From: an uncultured Clostridia bacterium | GTDB taxonomy: Bacteria; Bacillota; Clostridia; Oscillospirales; Oscillospiraceae | Reading direction: 5' to 3' | Assembly: GCA_947173485.1 (NCBI GenBank) | Contig: CAMWFH010000001.1 | Span: 310,001-374,000, forward strand | DNA length: 64,000 nucleotides | Shown here: positions 1-8,107 of the stretch, one piece after another | Numbering within the stretch: the first letter of the stretch is position 1 | Layout: every line of letters begins with the position of its first letter | Program-made: the position numbers and the translations under genes | Notes under the pieces: model-generated | Database searches by the model: none | Told to the model about the DNA's origin: nothing | What the model saw: the letters and a program-made list of their open reading frames with translations, nothing else

Positions 1-600
1 GCAGAGATGGGTCAAGATGCCAAAGTCCACTGTGTACAGCTTGTCCGGCTTCCAGCTGGGGTAGTAGCCCACCACCTTACAGCTGGTCAGATCCGTATCC
101 CGTGGCACCGCGGCGTCGATGGGCACATTGTCCACCCCCGCCGGCTGGACCGGGCTGCCGTCCACGATGCCCAGATCCTCCCATACATCGCTGCTGTCCG
201 GCGTCTCGCCCTGGGTCCACCATTTCGCGCGGTACCGGCGCCCCTGGTAGCTGACTGTGTCGCCGCCTGTGTAGACCGCGGCGCTCTCCCAAGTATCCGT
301 ATCCTGGGGCGGCACCGGTGCTGGGACAGGCGCGGCGCCGTCTGTACCATCTTCGGCAGGCCCGGCAGCGGGCGGAGGTGCCTCTCCGTTCGGACCGGCT
401 GGCTCATCAGCAGGCGGAGATTCCCCCTCCGCCGGACCGGCTGGCTCAACAGCGGACGGAGCCCCTTCCCCAGCCGGACCGGCCGGCTCTGTCGCAGGCG
501 AAGCAGGACGCAGATCGACCCACATCCACACCAGGGCGGTCAGCAGGACACCCAGGCAAAATCCGCCCAGCCCATACCAAACAGGCTTTTTCGTTTTCAT
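1..600 (-). CDS. Secreted CBM5/12-like + GH18 (chitinase-like) protein, 5' part
   Basis: The frame is open from an ATG at 600 to the window edge (200 codons), so the gene is cut by the window. Residues 1-30 form a positively charged start and one hydrophobic segment, a signal peptide or anchor. Residues about 33-95 are a Pro/Gly/Glu linker built on repeated EPAGP units. Residues about 100-145 match a carbohydrate-binding module of the CBM5/12 type (Y-GGD-VSYQGR-YRAKWWTQGE-P). KVVGYYPSW near residue 170 is the usual first strand of a GH18 barrel. The likely role is binding and cutting chitin-like or peptidoglycan-related glycans at the surface. The DxxDxDxE catalytic motif would lie outside the window, so activity cannot be judged. 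A GGGGG Shine-Dalgarno stretch precedes the ATG. Confidence 0.8.
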   Translation of the reverse strand, partial: MKTKKPVWYGLGGFCLGVLLTALVWMWVDLRPASPATEPAGPAGEGAPSAVEPAGPAEGESPPADEPAGPNGEAPPPAAGPAEDGTDGAAPVPAPVPPQDTDTWESAAVYTGGDTVSYQGRRYRAKWWTQGETPDSSDVWEDLGIVDGSPVQPAGVDNVPIDAAVPRDTDLTSCKVVGYYPSWKPDKLYTVDFGILTHLC

Positions 601-663
601 AGGCACCCCCTTTTATGTTTCATGGAGTGCCTCTATCATACTATATCCGTGGCCTTTTCGCAA

Positions 664-1245
664 TCAGTACCGTGATATCGGCCTACACAAAAAGAGTGGG
701 AACTGGCCGGCACGTTCTATCCCGGCCGCCTTTCTGGCCGCGCAGACGCTCTCCATCAGATCTTCCTCGGATGTCGTCAAATTATTGAGTTCCGCCAAGG
801 ACAGTCCAAAGGCCGCGGCGATATATAGCAGCTTGCTCACGGTCATATTGGCATATCCCTGTTCGATGCCCCGCAGGCAGGCAACGCTCATATGGGAACG
901 GCGGGCCAGCTCCCGCTGAGTCCAGCCCATCATTTTCCGCAGTAAAAGGATATTCCCGCAGATCTGCAGCGGTCCGCCCTCCCGCACCGGCAGCCGGGGC
1001 GCCTGGCGGAACTCGGTGATGATCGCGTCATCTGTCCGGGTAAAGATCCCAAATACCCGCGAATCGATCCCAAATGTTCCCGCCACCCGTATCAAGGTGT
1101 CTACTGTCGTATTCTGACAGCCATGTTCGATCGCTTGCAAGCGGTTCACGCTCAGTTGTGACCGGTACGCGACCTCCTCCTGTGTCAGTTCCTGGACGTT
1201 CCGCAGCAGGACGATATTCCGTCCGATCTCGGCCAGATCCGTCAT
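664..1245 (-). CDS. Tandem XRE-type HTH transcriptional regulator
   Basis: This 193-residue protein carries two Cro/CI-type helix-turn-helix domains, residues about 6-65 (LTQEEVAYRSQLSVNRLQAIE) and about 93-150 (WTQRELARRSHMSVACLRGIE), with a linker of about 28 residues and no other domain. The two HTHs align with each other, so the protein looks like an internal duplication that could bind a bipartite site as a monomer. It lies 63 bp upstream of, and on the same strand as, the GH18 gene, so it may share a transcript with it. A TATAAT-like -10 lies at complement(1299..1304). No ligand-sensing domain is visible and the target is unknown. Confidence 0.8.
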   Translation of the reverse strand: MTDLAEIGRNIVLLRNVQELTQEEVAYRSQLSVNRLQAIEHGCQNTTVDTLIRVAGTFGIDSRVFGIFTRTDDAIITEFRQAPRLPVREGGPLQICGNILLLRKMMGWTQRELARRSHMSVACLRGIEQGYANMTVSKLLYIAAAFGLSLAELNNLTTSEEDLMESVCAARKAAGIERAGQFPLFLCRPISRY

Positions 1246-1550
1246 AAAGATCCCTCCCCCTCATGTAGCGTAGGAAAGATCTTCGCAGAAGTCCACCCAT
1301 TATATTATTATTTTTGGGACGTATATTGCTAAATTTGATAGAATATCGGGGTCAAATAGGCGAATCGTTGATACAGCAGGAAAATTATTCGCATTTTTGA
1401 AACTGGTACAGCAGGACGCAGGGTTGATTCGGCCGCCGGTATCTGGTATCATGATGGAAACACAAGGGGCCTCCAGATAGGGCCGGCCCCGTCCCCTGAT
1501 CCATAAAACAAAAAAGAAAACCCGCCAGATCCAACGGACCTAACGGGCTT
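1246..1550. other. AT-richer intergenic stretch between regulator and tRNA
   Basis: No ORF with a ribosome binding site is visible. The stretch holds the probable promoter of the XRE gene (-10-like at 1299..1304, minus strand), two copies of TACAGCAGGA about 40 bp apart, and the tRNA terminator at its right end. Nothing else is recognised. Confidence 0.5.
1509..1547 (-). terminator. Intrinsic terminator of tRNA-Val
   Basis: On the minus strand, just after the CCA end of the tRNA, CCCGTTAGGTCC pairs imperfectly with GGATCTGGCGGG and is followed by TTTTCTTTTTT. This is a standard factor-independent terminator. Confidence 0.8.
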
Positions 1551-1627
1551 TGGTGGACGCTAACGGACTTGAACCGCTGACCCCCTGCACGTCAAGCAGG
1601 TGCTCTAGCCAGCTGAGCTAAGCGTCC
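1551..1627 (-). tRNA. tRNA-Val (GAC)
   Basis: 77 nt on the minus strand. The acceptor stem GGACGCT/AGCGTCC, D arm GCTC/GAGC, anticodon stem CCTGC/GCAGG with loop TTGACGT (anticodon GAC), and T arm AGCGG-TTCAAGT-CCGTT are all intact. The CCA tail is encoded. Confidence 0.95.
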
Positions 1628-1736
1628 GAACAGGCTATATAATAGCCTATCTTTTGAAATTTGTCAACCACTATATTTGAAATTTTCAAATTTTTTTGCC
1701 ATACTGCTGGCAAGATATGATCGGAGGACTCACACT

Positions 1737-2474
1737 ATGAGGAAGATCGCATTCATCACCGGGGCCTCCCGGGGCATCGGGCGGGCCATCGCCATCCGTC
1801 TGGCGGCGGAGGGCTGGTCGGTGGGCATCGGCTGCCTCCACCGTATGGACTTAGCCCAGGCCCTGGCGGAGGAACTGCGGAGCCGGGGCCAGGACGCGGT
1901 GGCCGTCCAGGCGGACGTGGCGGACCGGGCCGCCATCACTGGTGCGATCCGCCAGGCGGAGGACGCCCTGGGCGGACCGGTCGCCCTGCTGGTGAACAAC
2001 GCCGGCATCGCCGAGCAGCACCAGATCCAGGACGTGACAGACGCCTTCTGGCGCCGCATCTTTGCTGTCAACGTGGACGGCGCGCTCCACACCATCCAGG
2101 CGGTGCTGCCCCATATGCTCCACGAGAAGACCGGTTCCATCGTGAACATCTCCTCCATCTGGGGCCAGCGGGGGGCCTCCTGCGAGGCGGCCTACTCCGC
2201 CACCAAGGCGGCCCTGATCGGCCTGACCCGCTCCCTGGCCATGGAGCTGGCCCCCTCCCATATCCGGGTCAACTGTGTGGCCCCCGGCGTCATCCGTACC
2301 GATATGGTAGAGGTCCTGGGGGAGGAGACCCTGGCGTCCCTGGCGGAGGAGACCCCCCTGGGCCGGCTGGGCACGCCGGAGGACATCGCCCAGGCCGTGG
2401 CGCTGTTCGCCGATGAGCGCTCCAGTTTCCTCACCGGACAGGTCCTCACCGCCGACGGCGGGTTCATCCTTTGA
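1737..2474 (+). CDS. SDR-family NAD(P)-dependent oxidoreductase (FabG-like)
   Basis: 245 residues from the ATG at 1737, chosen because GGAGG lies 7 bp upstream; an upstream in-frame ATG at 1677 has no ribosome binding site. The classical short-chain dehydrogenase layout is complete: TGASRGIG nucleotide-binding loop near the N-terminus, NNAG, catalytic Ser (NISS), YSATK with the Tyr/Lys pair, and the PGVIRTDM segment. Length and motifs fit 3-oxoacyl-ACP reductase or a sugar/alcohol dehydrogenase. It stands alone rather than in a fab cluster, so the substrate is open and a gene symbol is not justified. Confidence 0.85.
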   Translation: MRKIAFITGASRGIGRAIAIRLAAEGWSVGIGCLHRMDLAQALAEELRSRGQDAVAVQADVADRAAITGAIRQAEDALGGPVALLVNNAGIAEQHQIQDVTDAFWRRIFAVNVDGALHTIQAVLPHMLHEKTGSIVNISSIWGQRGASCEAAYSATKAALIGLTRSLAMELAPSHIRVNCVAPGVIRTDMVEVLGEETLASLAEETPLGRLGTPEDIAQAVALFADERSSFLTGQVLTADGGFIL

Positions 2475-2503
2475 CCGTCCCTCCGTCCAAGATCCCCCAC
2501 TGT

Positions 2504-2520
2504 CCCTCTTGACAAGAGGG
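2504..2520. repeat. Inverted repeat over the -35 box
   Basis: CCCTCTT-GAC-AAGAGGG is a perfect 7-bp inverted repeat whose centre contains the TTGACA -35 hexamer of the padR promoter. It could be an operator or a weak stop signal for the SDR gene. Confidence 0.5.
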
Positions 2521-2537
2521 GCAGCTGTGTCTATAAT
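2509..2537 (+). promoter_or_regulatory. Consensus sigma-70/A promoter of padR
   Basis: TTGACA (2509-2514), 17-bp spacer, TATAAT (2532-2537). Both hexamers are perfect. Such a strong promoter in front of a repressor gene suggests tight autoregulation. Confidence 0.85.
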
Positions 2538-2565
2538 ATCGTTATATGATATCATAAAACGATAT
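2536..2565. promoter_or_regulatory. Probable PadR operator
   Basis: ATATCGTT (2536-2543) and AACGATAT (2558-2565) form perfect inverted arms around an inner ATGATATCAT palindrome, starting in the -10 box and covering the transcription start. PadR repressors commonly bind dyads of this kind at their own promoters. The role is inferred from position. Confidence 0.65.
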
Positions 2566-2588
2566 GAGATAGGAGAGGAGGCGATTCC

Positions 2589-2900
2589 ATGCCCCGGAAG
2601 GCCATGGAGATTCTGACGGAGACCATGTTCTATGTCCTGATGGCCCTCCAGCAGGGCCCCATGTGCGGCATCGACATCGCCGCCGCCATTGAGGACCGGA
2701 CCCAGGGCCGCCTCCTGATCGGTCCCGCCACCCTCTACACCATCCTGGCCAAATTCGAGAAGGAGAAGTACATCCAGGAGGTGGCGGTAGAGGGCCGCAA
2801 GCGCACCTACCGCGTCACGGAAAAGGGCCGGCGGGCCTACGAGTCGGAGCTGGAGCGCCTGCGCCAGTGCCTGCGGGATGCTGAAAGAGAGGACTTGTGA
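2589..2900 (+). CDS. PadR-family transcriptional repressor
   Basis: 103 residues with the PadR winged helix over almost the whole length: a short N-terminal helix (TETMFYVLMALQQGPMCGIDI), recognition helix around GPATLYTILAKFEKE, wing GRKRTYRVTEKGR and a short C-terminal dimer helix. The ATG at 2589 has GGAGAGGAGG upstream. It overlaps the next gene by one base (TGATG), the usual arrangement of a small PadR with its DUF2812 partner. It probably represses its own operon through the dyad at 2536-2565. The inducer is unknown. Confidence 0.9.
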   Translation: MPRKAMEILTETMFYVLMALQQGPMCGIDIAAAIEDRTQGRLLIGPATLYTILAKFEKEKYIQEVAVEGRKRTYRVTEKGRRAYESELERLRQCLRDAEREDL

Positions 2901-4108
2901 TGAAACATAGATACTGCCTGCCGCCCTGCCCCTCCTATGACGTGGCCGGGATGGAGGACTGGCTGGAGGCCGTGGCCCAGAAGGGCTGGCTACTGGAGAA
3001 GGACGGTATATTTGCCGGCATCGGGTCCTTCGTCTCCATCCGGCCCCAGCGAGTAAAGTACCGCCTGGCAGCCGCCCTCAAAAGCACCAGCATGTGGGCG
3101 GAGGACGGCGGCGAACCGGACCCGGAGGCCGTGGCTCTCAGCGAGATGTATGGTTGGGAGTACGCCGGCCGGCGGGGGGAGTTCTACATCTACCGCACCT
3201 TCGACCCCGCCGCCCGGGAGCTGCACACCGACCCGGCGGTCCAGGCCCTGGCCCTCCGGGCCGTGGAGAAGCGGCGGCGGAGCGCGGCGGTCTCCGCCTT
3301 TCTCTGGCTGGTGGTCTATCCCCTGTTCACCCTCCGGGGCGGCCTGCTCCTTGTCGCTGTCCACCTGGGGACCACCTTCGTCCTGTTTACCGCGGGGCTG
3401 GCCCTCTGGCTGCTCGCCGGGTCCCTGGCGGAGATCTTTTTCCTGAGCCGCCTGCGAAAACAGTTTCTGGAGGGAGCGCCGCCCTCCAAAAAACGCCGCC
3501 CGGCCCTGTACCACGGCAAAAGGCTCCTGCTGGCCTGCCTGGTCCTCCTATGGATCAGTCTGCTCCTCCACCGCTGGAGCGTCTCCGTCCTGGACGAGGA
3601 CAAGCTGGACCTGACGGCCTATGGGCAGGACCCGCCCTTCGCCACCATGCTGGACTTCGCCGGCGGCGGGGACTACCGGATCACCTTGCCGGACAAGCGT
3701 TTCCATTCCGTGAAAGAGTGGCAGGACCTGCTGGCCCCCCGAAATATCCAGTGGGCCGAACACGCCCAGATCCTCCAGGACGGCAGCGTCGTGCTGGAGG
3801 GGGGCCTGCGCATCGACTACCACGAGACCGTCAGTCCCCGAATCGCCGCCGGCCTGGCCCAGGACTACTGCCGGCAGGACGAACGGGGGAAGCACTTTGC
3901 CCCGCTGGATCTGCCGCCCCTGGACCTGGACTTCGCCATCGCCTACCGGAACGGCAGCACCGCCTTCCCCACTGTCGTCCTCCGGCAGGGCAGCACCGTC
4001 CTCCACGCCACCTTCTATCAATTCGGCGACTCCCCGCTCCCACTGGCCCAGTGGGCTGGTCTCCTGGCAGACAGCATCCGAACAGCAAAAGACGCACCGC
4101 GGACATGA
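2900..4108 (+). CDS. DUF2812 membrane protein, partner of PadR
   Basis: 402 residues from the ATG that overlaps the padR stop (a GTG one codon earlier is an alternative). Residues 1-115 are a soluble DUF2812 region beginning YCLPPCPSYDVAGMEDWLE. Two adjacent membrane segments lie at about 132-180 and another at about 212-230. A C-terminal extracytoplasmic domain of about 165 residues follows. PadR/DUF2812 pairs are frequent in Clostridia, but the molecular role is not established; stress or antimicrobial response is the usual guess. The gene is co-transcribed with padR and ends in the terminator at 4091-4130. Confidence 0.8.
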   Translation: MKHRYCLPPCPSYDVAGMEDWLEAVAQKGWLLEKDGIFAGIGSFVSIRPQRVKYRLAAALKSTSMWAEDGGEPDPEAVALSEMYGWEYAGRRGEFYIYRTFDPAARELHTDPAVQALALRAVEKRRRSAAVSAFLWLVVYPLFTLRGGLLLVAVHLGTTFVLFTAGLALWLLAGSLAEIFFLSRLRKQFLEGAPPSKKRRPALYHGKRLLLACLVLLWISLLLHRWSVSVLDEDKLDLTAYGQDPPFATMLDFAGGGDYRITLPDKRFHSVKEWQDLLAPRNIQWAEHAQILQDGSVVLEGGLRIDYHETVSPRIAAGLAQDYCRQDERGKHFAPLDLPPLDLDFAIAYRNGSTAFPTVVLRQGSTVLHATFYQFGDSPLPLAQWAGLLADSIRTAKDAPRT

Positions 4109-4130
4109 AGCGCCGCGATGCGTCTTTCTA
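4091..4130 (+). terminator. Terminator of the padR operon
   Basis: GACGCACCGCGG and CCGCGATGCGTC form a 12-bp stem with one mismatch, a 10-nt loop and a following TTTCTATT. The stop codon of the DUF2812 gene lies inside the loop. Confidence 0.7.
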
Positions 4131-4150
4131 TTATTGTATCCTTATCTATA

Positions 4151-4717
4151 TCAGACCGCCAGCTCAAAGGAGTACCAGGTATGCCCTGCCGCCTCCACAG
4201 CCGCCCAGGTCCAGCCGGTCCTCTCGCACTCCTCCCAGGTCTGGTAGCGGAAGTAGAACTCCACCGCCAGATGGCAGGGCAGGATGTCCAAAATGATCCC
4301 CTGGATCTGCTCGAACTCCGCCGGGATCCCGGCCACCTCCGGGAAGATCACCCGGACATGGCCCTTTTCCGCCAGCTCGACGACCTCCGCCTTCACGCCG
4401 CACCCGGCCAGAGCGCCATTGATCGCCGAAAGGGTCAGGTCCCCCTCGCCGATCCGCTCCAAAGCCGCCAGGGCCTCCCGCCGCAGCTGGACAGACGCCT
4501 GGACCGGCTGGCGGGCATAGAGACTGGACCGCCGGTCCAGCCCCGCCGCCTCCGCCGTCATCAGCAGCGCCTCCCGCTCCACCTGGGCCAAATGGGCCGC
4601 CGCCTGGTCCAGTCCGGCCCCCAGGCCCTCGATCTCCGCCCGGCTCAGCCCGCCCCGGGCGAAGGAGTAGATCCCCAGGGGCTCCAGCAGGTCCTGTAGA
4701 TAACCCGCATAGCCCAT
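4151..4717 (-). CDS. XkdU/YmfQ-like (DUF2313) baseplate protein
   Basis: 188 residues from an ATG at 4717 with GGAGG 7 bp upstream, overlapping the stop of the baseplate J gene. The N-terminus (YLQDLLEPLGIYSF) and the C-terminal domain rich in aromatic residues fit the YmfQ/XkdU family that follows gpJ in contractile-tail phages. In phages a tail fibre gene normally comes next. Here the block ends with this gene, 40 bp from a convergent chromosomal gene, so no receptor-binding protein is encoded. Confidence 0.7.
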   Translation of the reverse strand: MGYAGYLQDLLEPLGIYSFARGGLSRAEIEGLGAGLDQAAAHLAQVEREALLMTAEAAGLDRRSSLYARQPVQASVQLRREALAALERIGEGDLTLSAINGALAGCGVKAEVVELAEKGHVRVIFPEVAGIPAEFEQIQGIILDILPCHLAVEFYFRYQTWEECERTGWTWAAVEAAGHTWYSFELAV

Positions 4718-5781
4718 CACACCGCCTCCATTTCTGTCAAGGTCAGACTGCCCAGCACCGGCAGGGCCCCAGGAGCCGGCGGCGTGTCCGCCGCTGGCGC
4801 GTGGAGATGGTAGTTCTCCACCTCGTCCAGCCCATAGAGCAGATGCCCCAGGGCCGCCAGGGTCAAGCCCTTCCCCAGCAGCTCGCCGGTGAAGGCCCCC
4901 CGCACCGCCTGGTCCGCCGCCGTCCGGGCCTGGGCGAAGGTATACCCGGCCGCCGGCTTCAGAGATGCCGATACGTTCACCGTTGCTGCGGTGGGGGCCA
5001 ACACCCGCAGGTCCACGGCGATCTCCCGCCGCTCCTCCAGCCAGTCCCTCACCTGCTCCAGCAGCCCGCTCCCAGGCAGCCCCTCCTGGGTGGCGATGTA
5101 CACATCCACGCTGCCCACCCCTCTGGGCCGTCCTACCGCCTTGGCCGCGGCCACACTGGCGAAGGCCATGGCCTGCTGCTCATAGTAGGCCCCGTTGGCC
5201 CCATTGGGCAGACGGCGGTAGGTGTCCAGGATCCGCCGGCGCAGGCTCTCGTCGTCCTCCTCGTCCGCGCCGCCGGCAAAGGCGTGGGGGTTGACGCAGC
5301 TCTTCACCCCTGCCGGGGCCACCGCCATCAGCCCCACGGCTCCGGCGGCCACGTTCCCCGCCGCCCCCGGCTCCACGGCCTCCGCCGCCGCCTCGGCCCA
5401 CTGCTCCCCCTGCCGCAGCACCGCGTCCTCCGTGGTCACGAACCGCTCTCCCGCCGCCGTCAGCGCCACGCAGCCGGCCGGGATGGCCAGGTCCTCCGTC
5501 ACCGCCGCGTCCACCCGGAAGCGCAGCACTCCCTTGGCCTTCACCGCCGGCGAGCGCTCCACGTTCCGGGCCTGGGCGTGGCGGTCCAGATAGGCCCCTC
5601 GGGCCGTCTGGGGGAAGCTCTGGTCCAGCACCCAGTCCGCCTGCATCTCCAGGGCCTGGATCTGGGCCGCGGCAGCATGGAGGCGCACCGCCAGATCGCA
5701 CCCCGCCTCGATCGTCTCCCCCCGCTCCGCAGCAAAGGCCGCCAGCATCTCCTGATAGATGGCCTCGATATCTCTCGCCAT
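4717..5781 (-). CDS. Baseplate J-like protein (XkdT/gpJ)
   Basis: 354 residues, the normal size for XkdT/gpJ. The N-terminus has the usual RDIEAIYQEMLAAF helix followed by a long helical segment, then GAYLDRHAQARNVER and the beta-rich body (ANVxxGAVG-like stretch, GGADEEDDESLRRRIL). It forms the baseplate wedge of contractile tails. It has GGAGGG before the ATG and is coupled to the XkdU gene downstream. Confidence 0.9.
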   Translation of the reverse strand: MARDIEAIYQEMLAAFAAERGETIEAGCDLAVRLHAAAAQIQALEMQADWVLDQSFPQTARGAYLDRHAQARNVERSPAVKAKGVLRFRVDAAVTEDLAIPAGCVALTAAGERFVTTEDAVLRQGEQWAEAAAEAVEPGAAGNVAAGAVGLMAVAPAGVKSCVNPHAFAGGADEEDDESLRRRILDTYRRLPNGANGAYYEQQAMAFASVAAAKAVGRPRGVGSVDVYIATQEGLPGSGLLEQVRDWLEERREIAVDLRVLAPTAATVNVSASLKPAAGYTFAQARTAADQAVRGAFTGELLGKGLTLAALGHLLYGLDEVENYHLHAPAADTPPAPGALPVLGSLTLTEMEAV

Positions 5782-5848
5782 CCCGCATCCCTCCTGTCGC
5801 CATTCTCAAAAGCGCGCATCCGGCGGACCATAGGGCCCGCCGGATGCC

Positions 5849-6193
5849 CTAGATCGTCACTGCCGCCGGTAGCCGCCCGCCGTCCCAGACCGCCACGGTC
5901 TCCAGCCGGATCCGCCCGTCGCCGGCATCGGTCAGCGCCACTGTCTCCACCGCGACCGGCTCCTCCTGCAGCGCCTGGACCACATACTGCCGCGCCGCCG
6001 GCAGCCGCCGGCCGCCCCGCTCCTGTCCCAGGGCATAGAGTCGGCTCCCCAGCTCCGGCATCGGCGAAAAGCCTCCCCGCCGGGCGGTCAGCCGGAAGAG
6101 GACCCGCTGGAGCAGCGCCTCCTCCCCCTCCAGCCGGACCTGTCCCCCGGCGCCATCGGACACATAGTCCCCATCCTTCAACAATAGTTCCAT
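5849..6193 (-). CDS. gp25/XkdS-like baseplate wedge protein
   Basis: 114 residues from the ATG at 6193. An N-terminal beta-rich part precedes the gp25 core (LLQRVLFRLTARRGGFSPMPELGSRLYAL, here quoted only to show the RG-F-PELGS pattern) and AARQYVVQAL, ending in strands with R-E---V. The short length is normal for the family, which nucleates sheath assembly at the baseplate. It follows the spike gene and precedes gpJ, the same order as xkdS-xkdT. Confidence 0.75.
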   Translation of the reverse strand: MELLLKDGDYVSDGAGGQVRLEGEEALLQRVLFRLTARRGGFSPMPELGSRLYALGQERGGRRLPAARQYVVQALQEEPVAVETVALTDAGDGRIRLETVAVWDGGRLPAAVTI

Positions 6194-6197
6194 GGGC

Positions 6198-6560
6198 TCA
6201 CACCGCCAGCGGGGCCACATAGGGCTTCCCATTGATGAACAGCTTCCCGTTGAGGCTGATCTGTCCCTCCCGGTCCAGCTTGATGGACGCCTTGCCGCAG
6301 TAGAGCAGGATCTCCCCCGGCCAGAGCCCGCTGCCGTCCTGGACCCGTCCGGCCACGCACTGCTCCTCCCCGCCGGGGCCGCCTTTGATCACCAGCACCT
6401 GCTCCCCCCGGCTGGGGGCCCACAAAAAGCCGCCGGGACTGATGACCGGCAGGTCACGCACCTCGCCTCTGGTCTCCACCGCCGCCGGGTCGCCGCCGAT
6501 GGTGACGGTGCCCAGCTCCGCTGTCTCCTCTAACGGCTCCTTCTGCCGCATCCCGCGCAT
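6198..6560 (-). CDS. Baseplate spike / gpV-like protein
   Basis: 120 residues from the ATG at 6560, which has AGAGGAGCGGAGCG before it; an ATG at 6593 has no ribosome binding site. The central part (VRDLPVISPGGFLWAPSRGEQVLVIKG) has the OB-fold pattern of gpV/gp45 spike proteins. The C-terminal ASIKLDREGQISLNGKLFINGK looks like the repetitive beta prism that leads into the spike tip. There is no metal-binding HxH apex. Gene position between hub and gp25 supports the call. Confidence 0.65.
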   Translation of the reverse strand: MRGMRQKEPLEETAELGTVTIGGDPAAVETRGEVRDLPVISPGGFLWAPSRGEQVLVIKGGPGGEEQCVAGRVQDGSGLWPGEILLYCGKASIKLDREGQISLNGKLFINGKPYVAPLAV

Positions 6561-6596
6561 CGCTCCGCTCCTCTCCAAAATATCGATCGACATATA

Positions 6597-7523
6597 TCAA
6601 AGATGCAGGGTCACCGTGGTGGTCACGCCGCCGCTGTCCAGCCGCAGCTCCGCTGCCGCCACCCGGAAGGTCCCGTCCAGCCCCAGAGGACCATACCGCA
6701 GCGCCGCCTGGTCCCCTGGCCGGACATCTGCCGCCCCGGCCAGCACCACCTCCGCCGTCACGGCTCCCTCCTTGGCCCGCCGGATCTGATAGTCCCCGGT
6801 GTACCGCATCGCCGCCCAGCTGCTCCGCCCCGGCGTATAGATGACCCGCCTAGCGCAGCCGCCCCGCCGGATGAACGCCGGGTCCTCCACCACCTGCCGG
6901 GTCCCCCGGCTCTTGTCCCGCACCACCACCTGGGAGAGGACCCCGTGCCGCCTCTCCCGCCGGCGGCAGGCCAGGATAGGCCACCGGTCCAGGGCCACCT
7001 GCCGTCCGGTCCAGGGCCCGACGATCAGCTCCCCGCCCGGCGTCATATAGGGGTCGAAGCCCCCCACATACTGGGTAAAGCCGCTGACCGCCTTCCACCG
7101 GCTGCTGCCGGAGGCCACCTGATACCCCTCCCGGGGCCCCAGCCTCTGCTCCACCCGGCAGGGGATCTGATAGATCTCCACATGCTCCCTAGCCAGCTCC
7201 GCCGCCGTAGCCCGCTGGTAGAAGGCCGCCTCCGCCTCGTTGTCCAGCAGCAGCGCCAGCATCCCCCGGCCGCTGACAGTGAGCAGCTCCCCTTGCCCGC
7301 TCACCGCCGCCTCGTACTCGTCCACCACGCCCCGCAGCAGCAGCGTCTCCTCGTAGACCGCGAAGCGGCACACCTGGGGCAGCACCTCCGCCAGAGCTCC
7401 ATCGTAGGCGGTGGTCACCTCCATGTCATCGCAGGGCGTCCCGCCGGTCCACCGCACCCGGCAGCTAAGGGGCGGCGGCATCTGGTATGTCCGCCCCTCC
7501 GCCGTCTCCAGCTGCACCCTCAT
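6597..7523 (-). CDS. XkdQ/gpD-like baseplate hub protein
   Basis: 308 residues from the ATG at 7523, which overlaps the stop of the LysM gene (ATGA). The N-terminus (CRVRWTGGTPCDDMEVT), the DEYEA repeat-like strand and the gpD-type body (PREGYQVASGSSRWKAVSGF) match XkdQ-like tail hub proteins that sit between the tube and the spike. The order LysM-XkdQ-spike-gp25-J-XkdU is that of PBSX-like tails. Confidence 0.75.
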   Translation of the reverse strand: MRVQLETAEGRTYQMPPPLSCRVRWTGGTPCDDMEVTTAYDGALAEVLPQVCRFAVYEETLLLRGVVDEYEAAVSGQGELLTVSGRGMLALLLDNEAEAAFYQRATAAELAREHVEIYQIPCRVEQRLGPREGYQVASGSSRWKAVSGFTQYVGGFDPYMTPGGELIVGPWTGRQVALDRWPILACRRRERRHGVLSQVVVRDKSRGTRQVVEDPAFIRRGGCARRVIYTPGRSSWAAMRYTGDYQIRRAKEGAVTAEVVLAGAADVRPGDQAALRYGPLGLDGTFRVAAAELRLDSGGVTTTVTLHL

Positions 7524-8077
7524 CCCGGGATCGCCACCTGGTCCCCAATGGCGATCAGGTTCGGATTTTTGATCTGCCCATTGGCCCGAATCAGCTGCTC
7601 CAGCGCCACCCCATACCGCTGGGCGATGCTCCACAGCGTCTCGCCCCTGGCCACAGTATGGACCCGCTGGCGGGGGACCTGTACTCCCGCCGGCGTCTCC
7701 ACCGCCGACAGCCCCTGGTCATAGCCGCCCACGCCCTCCCGAAAGGTGAAGGTGTAGCGCACATAGTCCGGCGAGGGCTCCTGGACCAGCCGCAGCTGGG
7801 TGAAGTAGGCGTTGGAGGTCTGCCACACCGGGTGGATCAGCAGCCCCGGCCCGCCCTGGTAGAACACCGTAGCCAGGGCCTTCAGCTGGTCGTAGGCCCC
7901 GCTGCCCACGAACTCCCCCTCGCCCCGCATGACCCGGCCCCCCTGGCCCAGGTCCTGGATGCAGTGCCGCCCAAAGGGCACCTTATGGACCGCTACAGGC
8001 CGTTCAAAGTCGATCTGATAGCTCCTGGGGTTGTGGGGCCAGATATAGCTCTTATACCGCATCGGTGTCAGCCGCAA
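7520..8077 (-). CDS. LysM-domain tail/baseplate adaptor (XkdP-like)
   Basis: 185 residues from a TTG at 8077, chosen because GGAGGGGGAG lies just upstream, whereas the ATG at 8062 is too far from it. The N-terminal 120 residues are the beta domain that starts MRYKSYIWPHNPRSYQIDF. Residues about 140-185 are a LysM peptidoglycan-binding motif (HTVARGETLWSIAQRYGV to IAIGDQVAIP). Such proteins cap the tube/hub and help it engage the cell wall. In phages a tape-measure gene of 2-4 kb lies immediately upstream; here it is absent. Confidence 0.8.
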   Translation of the reverse strand: MRLTPMRYKSYIWPHNPRSYQIDFERPVAVHKVPFGRHCIQDLGQGGRVMRGEGEFVGSGAYDQLKALATVFYQGGPGLLIHPVWQTSNAYFTQLRLVQEPSPDYVRYTFTFREGVGGYDQGLSAVETPAGVQVPRQRVHTVARGETLWSIAQRYGVALEQLIRANGQIKNPNLIAIGDQVAIPG

Positions 8078-8107
8078 TCGTCTCCCCCTCCTTATGATCT
8101 GAATGTA

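Noticed and set aside
7..675. Plus-strand ORF of 222 codons at the left edge
   Set aside because: It is the antisense of the CBM-GH18 gene. It has Arg/Pro-rich composition and no ribosome binding site.
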